A stretch of 64,000 bases of DNA from Hyalella azteca (GCF_000764305.2 NW_025942174.1:220134-284133); one strand, 5' to 3'; positions 34,851 through 48,824 are shown, numbered from the stretch's first letter. The notes: a model not told the origin generated them from the sequence alone. Numbers and translations are program-made.

Positions 34851-35897
34851 GGCCCGGCGTTACGCGGTGCTATCTTATTTATGTAACCATTTTTTCACAA
34901 GGTGGTCTATAAATGCTAGTTATTGCTATGGTTATTTGTCATAGAAATAACTGTAGGAGTGTAGGTGAACACAAGTTCAAATCTAAACAAGGAGTGATGA
35001 GCTAATCGTACCTCAGGTCACCATGAAGCATTTATAAACTAAGCAACTATGACGATTAAGGAAGCGCGTTCATATATGGTTGGTATATTTTCTTCTATTT
35101 CGTTTACGTGTATTTTTGACTCGCAATTTTTGACCAACTCTTTTGTTCATTTGTTGACATTTTGGTGATTTGAAAACCTTGCCGCCAGATTTAATCTAAT
35201 ATAAAATTACGGTTTATTAAAGGGCCCATCGCCCAGTTTTGTATTTCCATTATAAATTTAATTACATTGAAGTTAATCCAAGTACAAAAAATTAAATATA
35301 AGGTCACTAGCAAGCAAGAATTATTCGTCATAAAGGCACCACATCCTACCAGTACTCAGAATTTGGATGTGAACGGATATTAGGTATATACTTTTCTTGA
35401 CATGAACATCGATTTGATTGATATTAGTTGAATTCAATAGCACGCAAACGAATAATGAAAATATAGTGTCACTAAAATTACGACTGCCAGAAATTGTTAG
35501 CTGCAAAGCAATGAGATTTTGTTTGTTCTATTTCAAACGTAACCTATTCCAACTTAACCTGACCTAACCTAACCCAGCCCAATCTAGCCAAATTTAGTAC
35601 GAAAAGAAATATCCTTCAGTCCATTCATAATGTAACTTTTCAAAGAACATGAACGGAATTCGAAATTGAAGCATTGCAGTTTCCAATTGACGCTAAAAGT
35701 TTGTTATCAGCGATATTCATTTTTGCTTTGTACATTTTAATGATGTGCTACAACTGTTGATTGGTTTGAGCTAAAACAACATTTTGTTGAAACGGTTAAT
35801 GTCACCGGATGATCAGGCTGTACCTGAATTCTATTCTAGACCAAATATTTTAGTAGAGCTAAATCTAACAGTGTTAACTTTCGTTCATTATTTCCAG
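34851..35897. other. End of Shox intron 1; short telomere-like motif
   Basis: Bases 35546-35573 read as imperfect AACCT/CCTAA repeats (the insect TTAGG telomere unit in reverse), too short to be more than an interstitial trace. The intron ends with TTATTTCCAG at 35897. Confidence 0.6.
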
Positions 35898-36775
35898 AGA
35901 AGCCAGCAATGAACGAAAATCGGGAACAGGAGCGCGGGAACAAGAAGCAAGGAATGGATGCTGATTATTCTACGAGTTCTTCACTAAGCATAGATACTTT
36001 GAAATCTTTAGCGACTCACGATCAGAAGGATTCATGCAACGATGATTTTTCCAACTCCTGTGAAGTAAACACCGACAAAATTAACGTTTATAATAACAAC
36101 AACAACAACCCTGGGGTTTTGAACAAGCACCGGGGTGGCGGCAGTTCAACTCCAAGGAAACAACAGAGTAAAGTTACCAGCTGGGACAAGAAACTGACAA
36201 GCGTTTCGATGAGAAAAGAAAAATGCAACCTAGCTTCTCAGAGAATGTTCACAGGAAACCAGATGTCTTTAGGAACTGAGATATCTATTGAATCTGATCT
36301 AAAACTCAAAAATAGAAACTCCGGTATATCCATAGTTTCTGAAGATCAAACCACAATCGAAGACCCGCCACATCCTGCAGACCTTCGCTGTGCTGAACTA
36401 GGATCTGTCCAAGAGAATTCAGACACCGTCAACAAACATGACATAACATGCGAAGAAAAATTGTCTATCAATCTTTCCTGCGATTCTATGGACATCGATG
36501 CAAGGACGGAAGCTAAAACAGAGGGTCCTGAAGGTCCTCCAGACGAAGCAATGCTCACCGATCAGGACGAGGGCTCTCAAAGGGACAACTTGAGCGCAAG
36601 ATCTCCTACAGGTGGATTTACCGACACCGAAATATCGAAAAGTCAGATCACAATGGAAGCCCGAGGCTCTGCAAGTCCCAATGTTGAGTTGCAAGGAACA
36701 AGCCATTCTCCGCAGCCGTCATCTGCGTCTGAGAAGAAGGAATGCGAGACCAAAGAGGAAGCCCAGCCCCATAAG
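35898..36775 (+). CDS. Shox: Shox coding exon 2 (linker before the homeodomain)
   Basis: Encodes residues 292-583 plus the last two bases of codon 291. The acceptor TTTCCAG|AG restores the frame split at the end of exon 1, giving EKPAMNENREQ; the donor is AAG|GTATGTG at 36776. The whole segment is low in hydrophobics and rich in S, E, D, K and N, with an NNNNNN run at about 36103-36120. I expect it to be disordered. It contains an in-frame ATG at 35909 that a shorter isoform could use. No named domain is visible. Vertebrate SHOX has a much shorter linker here, so this exon accounts for much of the protein's extra length. Confidence 0.85.
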
Positions 36776-36889
36776 GTATGTGACTTAATCTATTTCATTC
36801 TTAACATGCTTAAATATTGTAACTTAATGGAAAAGAGTCAGTCTTTATGAAATGAAATCGGGGAAAGCGGTTGATATGACTATCTTGTC

Positions 36890-38490
<1,601 letters not shown>

Positions 38491-38716
38491 TACAGTGTAC
38501 CGCTACAAGCCCGGCCTGCCGTGTCAACAGCGGTGTACAGAGAAGGCAGCAGACTCTGCTGTACCGCTACAAGCGTGCCTGCCGTGTTAACAGCGGTGTA
38601 CAGAGAAGGCAGCAGACTCTGCTGTACCGCTACAAGCGTGCCTGCCGTGTTAACAGCGGAGTACAGAGAAGGCAGCAGACTCTGCTGTACCGCTACAAGC
38701 GTGGCCTGCCGTGTTA
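38491..38716. repeat. 63-bp minisatellite, about 3.5 copies
   Basis: The unit contains CCTGCCGTGTTAACAGCGGT, GTACAGAGAAGGCAGCAGAC and TCTGCTGTACCGCTACAAGC. The CAGCAGACTCTGCTG core is a short palindrome. Copies are nearly identical. Confidence 0.92.
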
Positions 38717-41182
38717 AAACCACCCACGCAGGAACATCACGCAGGAACACCACGCAGGCTCATCTGTAATTGGTTGATATGAACGAGCTGTGGGAGGTGA
38801 GGGATCAGAGGAGCGATGCTGGTGCAGTGCTGCTGCTGGGATTTTCCTGAGTTTCATTTATTGGGAACATTATATACTTATTTATTGTGGACACTATATT
38901 TTCATTGATCAATATTGCTGGAATATCTTGGGAAATTTCACTTGCAACTTCATACGGTTTAAATGCGAGTTTTTCCACCCTGAAATTTAAATATTTTCTG
39001 TAATTGTTGCTATTAATCTAATTTATTAATATTATATAATAAATATAATATGTTTTAAGCTAAAATATAAATGGAAGAACTCATGAATTGATCGTGAATT
39101 CGTTGAAGACCGGGCAAAAGATTCTAAAAGATCAATAGACTAAATGCAGATAAAGCATTAAACACTAAAATAGACAGTGCACTCGGAAGCAAAAGATTAT
39201 GGACACGATAACAACAAAAATAAAGAACAAAAAGAGAAAACAATAGCAGTAACGAAGGATGTGGGAACAAGTGACAGACATGAAAGAGAGCAGGGAGGGG
39301 CGGAGGCTGATCAGTATAATCTGGTTAGGTTCATACGCCGCAGCGAGCCCCATAAGTTGCGAGGCAGGGAGAACGTCTCCGTAGACCTTCTGCTCGTGGC
39401 CGCACCGCGCACGGCATTACTACATATCTCATTTATCTTAATTATTATAATATATTGTTGAACAAACAAAACTTTCAATGGACTTCTGCAAATTTCTCCA
39501 TATCTCTTCTATCTAAATTCTTCTAAAATATTCTTATAAAGAAGGGATTTCTATAATGGATTTTATTTTTTATATTTTTTTATTCTTATAAAATGGATTT
39601 TATATGGATTTTACGCCGCTAATATTGCCACTCTCCAATTCCCAATCAATTCCCACATTTATAATTTCATGTCTGTGGCGCACCACACGCCACACGGTCG
39701 AGGCAACGTTTATCTCTGAGCGACTTTGGAATCGAGGACCTCAACAATAGTCTTATTCTGAGACACGCCAAGATTGTGTCAGTTCATTTCCTCCATTTGT
39801 AAAAGTCAGTTCATTCTTCCATTTCTACAACTCAGTTCATTCACTCCGTTCATAAAACTCAGTTTACTTGTTTACGTAACAGGTTGAACAGCCTGCCTCA
39901 TTGATATAGGATCTCTTGGCTATAGATTTTCTTTTTCGTTCACTTGCTTGCACTTCACCGGAGATAAATAAAAGTGGTTATGAGTTTGTTCTGACATTTG
40001 TTGCTGAGTTGATGAGTTAGGAACACTTGAGAACAGGGCGAGTGTTACGATCGCAACTTTGGATACATATTGTTTTGTAAGTTAAGGTCACTGGCAAGGC
40101 GGAATTGTTTTTTCTTCAAATTTTGACTTTAATGAGTAATTCCTTGGAAATTTCAGAAATTATTTCCGTATGGGTTATCAACGGATCTAAATGTGTTACA
40201 GGCAAACGTTTAACATATTGGCTTGTTGTATGAAATCGAGTCAGTATTTTACCATGTGATGCAAGCAATTATTAATGGATGATTTTCATATCATATCACA
40301 ACGTTTAATTATTATTCATATCACCAGTGTGGTGATCACTTTTTGAATGAATAATTGCTGGAAAATAGCGGAAATAAGTTTAAGGGGTGGGAAGTTGGAC
40401 GAGAAAAATAGATAGAACAGTAGAAGGTTTTGTTGCTTGAGAAATTTGAGATAAAGACTTAAGACTAAGATTTAAACAGTGATCTTTGCAAGTGACGTCA
40501 TAAAGAAAGGCCCTTCTAGAGCAAAGACTGCTAAAAAAGTTTGAATAGGTTGATTTGAATAAATCATGAATAAATTAACATCACGAACATTTGAATTTGA
40601 ATTAATTTGAATTGTAACACTTAAACTAAGTCCAACTTCCCAACAGATTGAATAAATTAATTTAATAGAGCAAAAAATAAACAAAACGAACCTCAAACGA
40701 CATTCATACAAACCAAGGGATAGAGAAACAGGTTTAAAGCAAGATGGTAGAAATACTTGAACGTTGAAACAGGTAAGTTGACAATCGGTACGGTTGAATG
40801 GCTGATATAAGTGGCAATCGGCAATGATTACTGCAGAAATGTCAATCTTTTGAATCTAGATGAGAATATCGGGATTTGAACACAGATTTTGTCACTGGAT
40901 ACACGTATAATTTGATACAATCGCTAACAGATATTGATGAGGACCGTTAAGATCCGCGGTAGAACCCCTGATTTAGACTAATACTTATTCTTCGGCGGAA
41001 GTTAGAGAATCTGATTCTAGAAGCAAGATAATTCGATTAATAATAGATCATATAAACAAACCTTAGCATATATACTAATTAACGGTGAGAAATTAGGAAT
41101 TTCTCACATAAAGTATGAAGGTGATAATACAACACAATAATTGTGATAATATTGTAATTGATGACTTGTCTACCGACCACAG
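38717..41182. other. Remainder of intron 3; nothing recognised
   Basis: AT-rich, largely unique DNA. A 94-codon + frame at 39177-39461 has no ATG-supported start or recognisable motif. The intron ends in CTACCGACCACAG at 41182. Confidence 0.55.
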
Positions 41183-41240
41183 GTGTGGTTCCAGAATCGC
41201 CGCGCCAAGTGTCGCAAGCACGAGAGCCAAATGCACAAAG
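41183..41240 (+). CDS. Shox: Shox coding exon 4 (homeodomain recognition helix)
   Basis: A 58-bp exon encoding VWFQNRRAKCRKHESQMHK, residues 632-650, plus one base of codon 651. It supplies W48, F49, Q50, N51 and R53 of the homeodomain; glutamine at position 50 marks the Q50 paired-like class to which SHOX belongs. The donor AAAG|GTGGGT at 41241 is also the first unit of a minisatellite, so the exon is followed at once by about ten near copies of its own splice donor. Confidence 0.97.
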
Positions 41241-41455
41241 GTGGGTTATTGACTGTACAAAGGTGGGTTATTGACTGTACAAAGGTGGGTTATTGACTGT
41301 ACAAAAGGTGGGTTATTGACTGTACAAAAAATGGGTTATTGACTGTACAAAAGGTGGGTTATTGACTGTACAAAAGGGGGGTTATTGACTGTACAAAAGG
41401 TGGGTTATTGACTGTACAAATGGTGGGCTATTGACTGTACAAAAGGTGGGTAGTG
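41229..41455. repeat. 22-23-bp minisatellite starting in the exon-4 splice donor, about 10 copies
   Basis: The unit contains CAAAGGTGGGTTATTGACTG plus TA. The first unit overlaps the last exon bases and donor of Shox exon 4; the first spacings are 22 bp, later ones 23 bp with an extra A. Donor-like AAAGGTGGGT therefore recurs at 41263, 41285 and beyond, with a few copies mutated (for example AAAAATGGG). Confidence 0.93.
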
Positions 41456-42394
41456 GCAGCCGGGCAATTATGTGGTGGCTTATGCCAATTATTTTTGTAC
41501 CTTTCACGTGTTAATAATAACCATCAATATTAATAATACTTATTGAATAAACTGGTGGGATATAATCCAACAGTCTGATTCCAACGATTCCATTGTATAG
41601 CTTTCTGTTGGATTAGATGAAGAACATGGACATGTTGGAAGAGTGTATTAAACTAACCCTGTGGGCAACACACTTACACCTCTGGAGGGCAACACACCTA
41701 CACCTCTGGAGGCAGAACACCTACACCTCTGGAGGGCAACACACCTACACCTCTGGAGGGCAACACACCTACACCTCTGGAGGCAGAACACCTACACCTC
41801 TGTCAAACTACATAGGAAATCAGTCTTAAGAACATTACAAACTCGCGCAACAGATGGCTGTGTATTTTATTGACTTTTAACTAAACCGGGGCACATAATA
41901 AACGGATAATTTTCTAGGAGTAAAGTTTGCATTTGACGTCTGAAATTGACCGTTGACGCAACGATTTCTTGAATCAGATTGATGAACGCGAAGTATGAGC
42001 CAATATTTTCTGTTTCAAGAGAATCAGTATCGAAATTGTAATTAAGAACAACTCAGCATCGAAATTGTAATTAAGAATAAATCAATATCGAAATTGCAAT
42101 TAATAATCAGTATCGAAACCATAATTAATTATAAATGTAATTGTATTTGTAAGAGATCGTGACCAAGAACAATCGAGTGTAGCCACAATCTCTCGATTGC
42201 ATTTGCGCGTCCGGAGACAATCTCTGGAGGACAAAAACAGGAGGACAAAAACTGGTGGACAAAAAGCGCCGCTCTTGTGGACAATTTGTCCTAAAAAGCA
42301 GCGTAATGAGCACACATGGACTGAGGAGGGAGGGACAAACAAGCGTGCCTAACGAGACCAGGGACAGAACTGGATTACAGCCACGGGACAGACG
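41456..42394. repeat. Intron 4 DNA with a ~23-24-bp repeat at 41663-41800
   Basis: Bases 41663-41800 carry about six units of AACACACCTACACCTCTGGA plus GGGC or GGCAG. The rest (41801-42394) is unique and includes repeated AATCAGTATCGAAATTG words near 42025-42115. Confidence 0.82.
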
Positions 42395-42676
42395 GGGGAT
42401 AAACGAGGCATGTAAGAGGGATGAACGTGGCACGGTAAGAGGGATGAACGTGGCATGGTAGGAGGGATGAACGTGGCATGGTAAGAGGGATGAACGTGGC
42501 ACGGTAAGAGGGATGAACGTGGCATGGTAAGAGGGATGAACGTGGCATGGTAGGAGGGATGAACGTGGCATGGTAAGAGGGATGAACGTGGCATGGTAAG
42601 AGGGATAAACGAGGCATGGTAAGAGGGATGAACGTGGCATGGTGAGAGGGATGAACGTGGCACGGTAAGAGGGATG
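42395..42676. repeat. 24-bp minisatellite, about 11-12 copies
   Basis: The unit contains GGGATGAACGTGGCATGGTA plus AGAG, with CACGG/CATGG variants. The 24-bp period explains the overlapping open frames on both strands. Confidence 0.93.
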
Positions 42677-42779
42677 ACAAGCTCCAGGTCTAAACGCACG
42701 GTATGAGGGATGTCAGGGATGTTATAACTCCCCAGCTCATTTATATTGGACTTTAAAAGCCCAGACGTTGGGTTTAATT

Positions 42780-43020
42780 TAGGATGGTGGGAGGTGGGTT
42801 GTCGAAGAGGGGGTCGGGGTGTTGGGGTTGACGAAGAGGGAGTAGGTGTGTGGGGGTTGAGGAGGAGGAAAATAAATAGAAGAGAGAGAGACGAGGGGAG
42901 ACAGAGAGAGACATAAAATAAATAGAAGAGAGAGGGAGGCGAGGGGAAAGAGAGAGAGACATAAAGTAAATATAAGAGAGAGAGAGGAGAGGAGAGAGAG
43001 AGACGAGGAGAGAAAACAAT
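42780..43020. repeat. Purine-rich GA repeat tract
   Basis: GAGGGGGTCGGGGTG runs pass into GAGAGAGAGACGAGGGGAGA units with ATAAAATAAATA spacers. It is low-complexity and polypurine, capable of triplex or slipped structures. Confidence 0.8.
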
Positions 43021-43189
43021 CGAAGAATGACAGTGGTAGAAGAAGAGAAGGAATGATGGACGTGAAGAGATGAATACTGAATAACGAGTAGCGCAGAAAG
43101 GAAAGATGTCCGGTCAAATAATGGGTGAACAAAATGGAAACTTATTCACAATCTAGTAAATGTTCACCCACGCATACTTACTTCCTGAT

Positions 43190-44544
43190 CTGCAATATGA
43201 ATTACTTATGATGATTAACAGGCAACATTACAATTGTGATATTACAATATATTATTGTGATATTACATTTATGATGTTACTGCTGTAACGTTACTATTGC
43301 GAAGTCACACTTGTGATATCACATTTATGATGTAATTACTGTAACGTTACCATTGCGATGTCACAGTTAAGTGATCGATTGGTAGATGTAAGAATAATTA
43401 GGAATCTACCCACAATTCCTTGTTCGTTGACTTTTGTTAATAATTTAACATGACATTCTGGGGGAGAATGATCAAGGCGTTAACGGTAGACGAGCCCGTT
43501 GTGTTGGAGAATGACTGTGACATTAGCGTTAGGCGTCTCGGGGCGTTCATGCTAAACTTTGTCAGTCCAACTTCTGAAAAAAATATTTTTTGTTTTCTGT
43601 TGTATGAAGTCAGGTCGTTTTTGAGCGCCAACTAGCAACACTTGCTGCCTTAATGAAAACTAATAAAAACTACTAAAAACTAATAAAAACTAATCAAGAC
43701 GCTCGCGAGACGTCATTAAACCTCAAGTTTCTGGAAGGTGACAGCCTGGTCCCAAAAAAAGTTCGACTTTTTGCTCATGTCAGAGAGTAGCGCAAGTTAA
43801 GCCGTATATTGACTGGGACTACACGGATTAAAACCTACTCAAGTTTGATTAACTTATTTCAACTTTTTACTACCGACCTCTGTAGCAAAGTTAAGTCACT
43901 TTACTGTAAATCATTTTTTTAATCCAAATTGTTACGTTAGGAAAATTCCACCAGATAAATCCTCCTGAATTTTCGACGGAAAATTCGTCAAGTTTTTTAC
44001 TCGAAAAATTTAACACGATTCACCAGTGAGGCGGCGAACTAAAAGACCAACAGCCTTGTCCATCCTCCAGTCATATGTCTCATCACAAGTAAGGCGGCAA
44101 ACTAAAGGACCATAAAATATGTTCATCCTCTAGTCGGATGTCTAATCATAGCAATGACGTGAACTACAAGACCAAAAACCCTGCCAATTCACCAGTCTGT
44201 AATGATGACAGTTCATTATCCCCCAGTTTATGTGAAATTAGTGTTTCACTTCGGGATCTTGACCAAAACTCTCACACCGTCCACGTTCGCCCAACGCCTT
44301 ATTACATGGTACAATAAATCTCCAACATTGGAATTAGAAGCTTTTACAATTTCAGGATAAGTTTCAGTGTTCACTGCTCCATAATGTGTCAGATATTTTT
44401 TCACTATTTTCATTATTGCTGTGGAAGATATATTCGTTGTCCAATGGAGGAAAAAATAAAATGTTAATTAATTAGACTATTATGCACAAGCGAATACAAC
44501 TTTATTTCTATGGGATATTAAGCTTGGTGTTTGTTATTCCTCAG
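43190..44544. other. Remainder of intron 4; two weak repeats
   Basis: Bases 43225-43365 show two to three copies of a TTGTGATATTACATTTATGA and CTGTAACGTTAC..TTGCGA.GTCACA unit. Bases 44018-44200 show about three diverged ~66-bp units with GGCGGC.AACTAAA.GACCA. No gene was seen. The intron ends TTATTCCTCAG at 44544. Confidence 0.6.
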
Positions 44545-44816
44545 GTATGCTGCTCTCCCCCAGCCACGGGGGTGAAGGGGTGACGGTGATGGCGTCTGGG
44601 GGGGTCCGGCTGCGGGCAGCCCCTGGGGGGTCAATGGGTCTGCCTGGGATGACGATCCACAGCTTGTCTGGGGGACTGTCGGGGCCCGGGGGCTTAACCC
44701 CCATGGGGATGGCATCGTTCGTGTCCCCATTGAGGCTACACTCCCCTCTCTACGATAGACTTAACCCCATCCCTGGTCTGCAGCTAGACCCCGCGCTGCT
44801 GTCTGCAGCTCACCAG
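44545..44816 (+). CDS. Shox: Shox coding exon 5 (C-terminal region)
   Basis: Completes glycine 651 and encodes residues 652-741, starting MLLSPSHGGEG. It is rich in G, S, P, M and L, with an LRLHSPLYDRLNPIPG segment at the place where vertebrate SHOX has its conserved post-homeodomain APYVNMG-like stretch. The acceptor is ATTCCTCAG|GT and the donor is CACCAG|GTGGGC at 44817. G+C is higher than in flanking DNA, as expected for a real exon. The rest of the alignment to other SHOX proteins is loose. Confidence 0.88.
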
Positions 44817-44854
44817 GTGGGCTAGACCATGCACAGCTTACGAGAGAATAATTA

Positions 44855-44892
44855 TTATTATTTTTATTATTATCATTATTATTATTATTAAA
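44855..44892. repeat. (ATT)n microsatellite
   Basis: An interrupted ATT repeat about 38 bases long just after exon 5. Bases 44893-45151 are AT-rich with nothing recognised. Confidence 0.85.
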
Positions 44893-45151
44893 GTGGTATA
44901 ATTAGAAAAACAATAATCTATTGCACAATAAAAGGGCATTGCCAAATAAATGAATTACATTTGAATTTCATTATACAGGGTTATTCTAGATTATGGATGC
45001 TATTTATTAAATTCGTATTTATACAATTATGAATTCAAAATAAATTATTCACCGATGTAAAGGAACAGATTCCATTTTTTAACCTATTCAAACGCAGAAT
45101 TGAATTGGACGGAAGCTGCTGCGGTAGTTGCATTACTATTTGAATCAGTAG

Positions 45152-45301
45152 CTCCCCGAGCGTTGGGTAGGACGCATAGGAAATGAAGATCAGGCTCTAC
45201 ACTTCTGGCCACCGAGATCACCTGATCTCACCCCATGTGACTATTTCTTATGGGGTTACGTCAAGGAAGCTGTTTACGTCCCGCCTCTACCAGCAACTCT
45301 G
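45152..45301 (+). pseudogene. Tc1/mariner-superfamily transposase fragment
   Basis: About 50 codons read PERWVGRIG, then FWPPRSPDLTPCDYFLWGYV and KEAVYVPPLPATL. WPPRSPDLTPCDYFLWG is the signature around the last catalytic acidic residue of DD-type Tc1/mariner-like transposases; the D of CDYFLWG is the likely catalytic residue. There is no start and no upstream catalytic aspartates, and the downstream part has been replaced by a tandem array of its own codons. It is a dead relic inside Shox intron 5, in the same orientation as the gene. Confidence 0.85.
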
Positions 45302-45416
45302 TTTACGTCCCGCCTCTACCAGCAACTCTGTTTACGTCCCACCTATACCAGCAACTCTGTTTACGTCCCGCCTCTACCAGCAACTCTGTTTACGTCCCAT
45401 CTCTACCAGCAACTCT
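45272..45416. repeat. 29-bp minisatellite grown from transposase codons, 5 copies
   Basis: The unit contains GTTTACGTCCCGCCTCTACC plus AGCAACTCT. The first copy is the in-frame VYVPPLPATL coding stretch of the transposase relic, and the array runs on from it for five units. Confidence 0.93.
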
Positions 45417-47454
45417 GACGTGCATCACTAGAGGGACATATTCAACATTTATAAATATTTAGAAAAAACTGCGAATATTTCTCTTTTCATTGGTGTATGA
45501 ATTATTCATTTTATTCATTCATTCATTCTCTTCTTAAATAATTATGCATTTATTGAATTGGGTCCATCATTTTGAATAACTCTGTACATTCGGTATCTTT
45601 TCGTAACAAAAGAACCATTGAAAAATGCAAGTAAGCCAATAGTGATAGTCACCGTACTCATGGTTTGCTTCATGGAAGTCTTCATAATAATGGGATATCT
45701 TTGCATCAATAATAAAGACTTTTGTATGCATAATATTTCTGTTTTTAAAGTGCTTCTATTTCAAAGTGCTTCGTTCTAAAAGTATTGGAGTCATTGAGTC
45801 TTTAAGTATAAAACATTCGTATGATGCATGAGAACAGATGTACCTATAGTAAAGTATTAACCTAAAATTCTTAAAGACGCATTATCACACAAGATGACAA
45901 GTTATTGCATAATAATTTGCTTATTTACCAAATTATTCCAGAATTTCATAGCAAAGAAGTAAAGTAAATTCATAATAATTCCTTAAAATACGCACCGGAG
46001 ACCCTGCAGTTCCATCATTAGTTCAGAAAATTAGAGAATACAAGCAAAATTAATAGAGGAATGTCAAATTTACTCGAAAATATATTAAAATCAAAGTACC
46101 GAAAAATGTGACTTAATACATTATAACTTATCGAATAGCAATATCAAAACATTTCGCTCTGAACGAGACATTTCGCTATTATCCCTCTTATTCGTCTGCC
46201 TCACTCCGCTAGATCACTCCACGCTTAACCGTGCGACGGTTACTGTACGTGTCGGATACTGATTTTTTTGTTCCGTCTCTGGTGATTCTGGTTTAATTTT
46301 GAAACGTCTAGGTACATATTTTTCGACGAAACCACGCCTCAACAGCTCTAACCGCTTTCATTCTCATGGGATTGTTAATCGACAGCTTTCTCTTATGTTA
46401 ATCAAGTTATAATCTATTTGCGTTATAATTTTGCTTTCATTTAGGGATGGTTATTATATTTTCTGAATTTTTGAACTGACGATGAGATATTTACGATATG
46501 GATATTTTGAATTTAACTGTCTATATTTTTTTCAAATTATCTAAATTCTCAGTTCATAACTGGACGCAAACCAAATCAAATGGAACATAACCAATGAATT
46601 CATGTTGGGAATGCTTAGCATGGAAGATGTAGCAAGTTCTATCTAGCAGCGCGCTGTATTAATGTTTAAATATTAATTAATTTCCAACGACTTTAACAAA
46701 AGCTAAAGAAGCTCGGGCCTAAACAGTTGCAAGTGGGTTTTCGGACCCATGATTCAAGAAACCCTTGCAAGTGGATTTCTTCAAGCCATGATCTATATCA
46801 TAGGTTAATGCAGAACAAGTATTCAAGACATTTATCTCATACTAAGACATCGCTCTTCTTGAAACTTGTTATCTTCAAAAACGTAACAATGAACGTTCAC
46901 AATCAGTGTTCACTTCTCTCAAAAGAAATATTCATGCTGCCGAGTACAATATTGACGTCAGACCGTCAATATTTTCGCTAACGTCCCTCTTATACCGCAT
47001 CAATTATCTAATTCTCTGAACTCAAATCCAGAGGGAAAATATTTTCGCTGAAGGTCTGCAAATCTCACGGGAAGAAGAATCGAGGTGCTTCATCAATCGG
47101 AATTGGTTTGATGGGTGTTTTTGCGGCGCAGCCCATCCATCAATTGGCGAGCCAGATTTGTTTGACCAATGTTTTTTGAAGACTTCATCAATTGACGGGA
47201 AGTGTTTTTTCCAGCCAATGTATGCACGGGGAAAAAAGTGAGCTGTTGGCACCCGAGCGACCGGACGCAAAATGAATAAGTTAAAAGCTGGCAGTGAAGT
47301 CCGTAGATTAAAATGTTGAATATTGTATCAGTTCTACGGATTTTATGTGTGTAAATAAGTGATAAAGTTGGCATTTATTGATGGGGCTTCTAAGCCTGAT
47401 GTCACAACTTAGCTCGAAGCATCTTGCGCATACCGTCTATCGCATGCTTTACTT
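45417..47454. other. Intron 5 DNA; diverged hammerhead-like relic at about 45985-46025
   Basis: Bases 45992-46025 read CGGAGACCCTGCAGTTCCAT then CATTAGTTC, a diverged relative of the 10762-10799 motif. Otherwise AT-rich. Minus-strand frames at 47022-47374 have no recognisable domain. Confidence 0.5.
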
Positions 47455-47607
47455 TCTGTTGCATTCAATATCGTCTATCGCATTCAATATCGTCTATCGC
47501 ATTCAACATCGTCTATCGCATTCAATATCGTCTGTCGCATTCAATATCATCAATCACATTCAATATCGTCTATCGCATTCAATATCGTCCATCGCATTCA
47601 ATATGCG
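47455..47607. repeat. 19-bp minisatellite, about 8 copies
   Basis: The unit CGCATTCAATATCGTCTAT is highly uniform. It is followed by the inverted trace ATGCGATAGACGAT at 47602-47615, which can pair with the array. Confidence 0.92.
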
Positions 47608-48059
47608 ATAGACGATCAGGTAACTTACCAATTCAATGTATATTTTTCGTAAGTTTTGAAGTTCCGTCTGTTATTAAGTTCAATTGGGTAAAAAGTTCCA
47701 TCAGTTATTCTGCATTCAAACTGATCACTATTACTCTAGTAACAAAAGAGTGAACTATGTACAAAGTACTAAAAGTCTACTATGTACTATATAATACCAT
47801 ACTAACTATATATGAACAGTAAGTCACGTATCCATGTCCAAAATGCATAAATGTAATATGCATGGTTGTGATGCATATAGTTTATATGCTATACAATAGA
47901 ATTTGAATATTCCCCGTACGTAGTAGCTGCAGCTAAAGCATTACACCGCATAGTGCTTACTATTCGTCAATGGTACCACATAATCTGCTGGACCATCTTA
48001 GCTGTTCCCTGCTTTATCCAGTAATCTTGGTCGTAAATCACTATATATACCGAGTTGCA
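47608..48059. other. Intron 5 DNA; nothing recognised
   Basis: Unique AT-rich sequence with repeated CTATGTAC words near 47755-47790. Confidence 0.5.
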
Positions 48060-48385
48060 GTCGGTTCTAGCGGGAAACACTTCGGTTCTAGCAAGAAATA
48101 TTCCGGTTTTAGCGAGGAACATTTCAACACTTCGGTTTTTATCGAAAAACACTTCGGTTTTTATCGAAAAACACTTCGGTTCTAGCAAGGTGCACTTCGG
48201 TTCTAGCAAGGAGCACTTCGGTTCTAGCGAGAAACACTGCGGTTCCAGCAAGGAGCACTTCGGTTCCAGCGAGAAACACTTTCGTTCTAGCGAGAAACAC
48301 TTCGATTTTAGCGAGAAACACTTTGGTTCTTGAGAGAAACACTTCTGTTCCAGCAAGTAACATTTCGGTTTTAGAGAGAAACACT
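48060..48385. repeat. 21-bp minisatellite (with some 24-bp units), about 15 copies
   Basis: The unit CACTTCGGTTCTAGCGAGAAA has many substitutions, and a TTTTTATCGAAAAA variant group occurs near 48137-48175. The seven-codon period makes LARTEVF-like frames on the minus strand. Bases 48386-48824 show nothing before the exon-6 acceptor. Confidence 0.9.
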
Positions 48386-48824
48386 AACTTCAATGCACCA
48401 CAACACCTACGTCGTCGACGGTCTTTAATAGAAAAAATCTTTTATTATGTGTAAAATTTTACAGTAAATTTCTAGCGATATCAATGTTAATCAAACCCTA
48501 CAAACCATAGTTCTGATCAGCCAGTAATTTAAAGTTTTTATTAATGACAGTTTAGAATATTATTTACTGCTTGCAACTCGTGTGTTAGTGACAGTAGTTT
48601 CTCTTCATGCATTTATTTTGCATCCGTCTAAGTACAGAAATTCCGTACAGACCTTCTGGACTTCTGTTTTATTGTGCAGTCAGGTTCTTGAATAGCAACG
48701 CAATCTTATGGATTGGAAGCCATAATCCAGTAGGAGGAAATGATAATCTCTTCGTTCGATTGTTTGATGAACATTTGCCCTTTAATTCAATCATCTCATT
48801 GAAGTTATTTTGCGTGTGTTGCAG

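Noticed and set aside
34298..34944. Several overlapping histidine/cysteine/threonine-rich frames
   Set aside because: 17-bp array read in all frames and partly translated from the sequencing adapter.
47022..47374. Overlapping 82- and 93-codon minus-strand frames
   Set aside because: No domain, no homologous copy in the window, and no splice context inside Shox intron 5.
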